From an uncultured Collinsella sp. (lineage in GTDB: Bacteria; Actinomycetota; Coriobacteriia; Coriobacteriales; Coriobacteriaceae), in the NCBI GenBank assembly GCA_900754385.1, contig CAAECP010000228.1:1-5765 (forward strand): DNA of 5,765 nucleotides, in the 5' to 3' direction. The notes beneath the pieces were generated by a model. That model did not search any database and had not been told where the DNA came from. It saw only the letters and a program-made list of their open reading frames with translations. This document shows positions 5,686 to 5,765 of this stretch, piece after piece. Within the stretch, counting starts at the first letter, position 1. The number at the start of each line of letters is the position of its first letter. The position numbers and the translations under genes are program-made.

Positions 5686-5765
5686 TCCCTAAGGCAAAAA
5701 GAAAGCCGGGCAGCTGCGAATGATTATTCTAGGACGGGGATTTTTTAAGGCTCTGTTAGACCAGG
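5686..5765 (+). other. Gene-free end of window, weak terminator candidate for dinB
   Basis: No gene is visible in these 80 bp. A T6 run (5741-5746) follows GGGGA; AGTCCC (5684-5689) could pair with GGGATT (5737-5742) with one G-U pair, but the loop would be 47 nt. On the other strand AGCT-GCCC-GGCT is followed by TTCTTTTT, a minimal terminator-like element that would serve a gene coming from the right. Neither is convincing. Confidence 0.2.

Noticed and set aside
1..5765. An undescribed multi-gene system, CRISPR array or mobile element
   Set aside because: All coding space is filled by recognisable housekeeping genes; there are no spaced repeats, transposase, integrase or target-site duplications.

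Overview
This is an ordinary chromosomal window from a high-GC bacterium. The protein sequences (an S16 with an Ala/Glu/Lys-rich tail, an actinobacterial-type KhpA, a short single-anchor signal peptidase, a glyQ/glyS pair) best suit the Actinomycetota class Coriobacteriia, possibly Collinsella or a relative. That placement comes from family resemblance and gene order, not from a database search.

Layout: seven genes run leftward on the minus strand from about 4230 to the left edge: rpsP (S16), khpA (KH-domain RNA-binding protein), rimM (16S/30S maturation factor), trmD (tRNA m1G37 methyltransferase), lepB (signal peptidase I), glyQ and the first 255 codons of glyS (alpha and beta subunits of heterotetrameric glycyl-tRNA synthetase). 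From rpsP to lepB the genes are 3 to 10 bp apart or overlap, so they look like one translation-factory operon. A 59 bp gap before glyQ, with a TATAGT box, may carry a secondary promoter. glyS is cut by the window edge and has no stop here.

On the right, dinB (DNA polymerase IV, 417 aa) runs rightward. It is divided from rpsP by a 201 bp divergent intergenic region that holds a plausible rpsP promoter, a leader hairpin, inverted repeats and a TATACT box placed so close to the dinB ATG that the message is probably leaderless. The last 80 bp after dinB have no gene.

How the genes fit together: S16, RimM and KhpA concern the 30S subunit and its RNA; TrmD and GlyQS act on tRNA; LepB processes exported proteins. 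dinB is a separate translesion-synthesis gene. No mobile element, CRISPR array, tRNA, rRNA or defence cassette is visible. The points most worth a second look are the atypical TrmD active-site positions, the absence of rplS between trmD and lepB, the run of non-ATG starts, and the leaderless dinB start with its overlapping inverted repeat.
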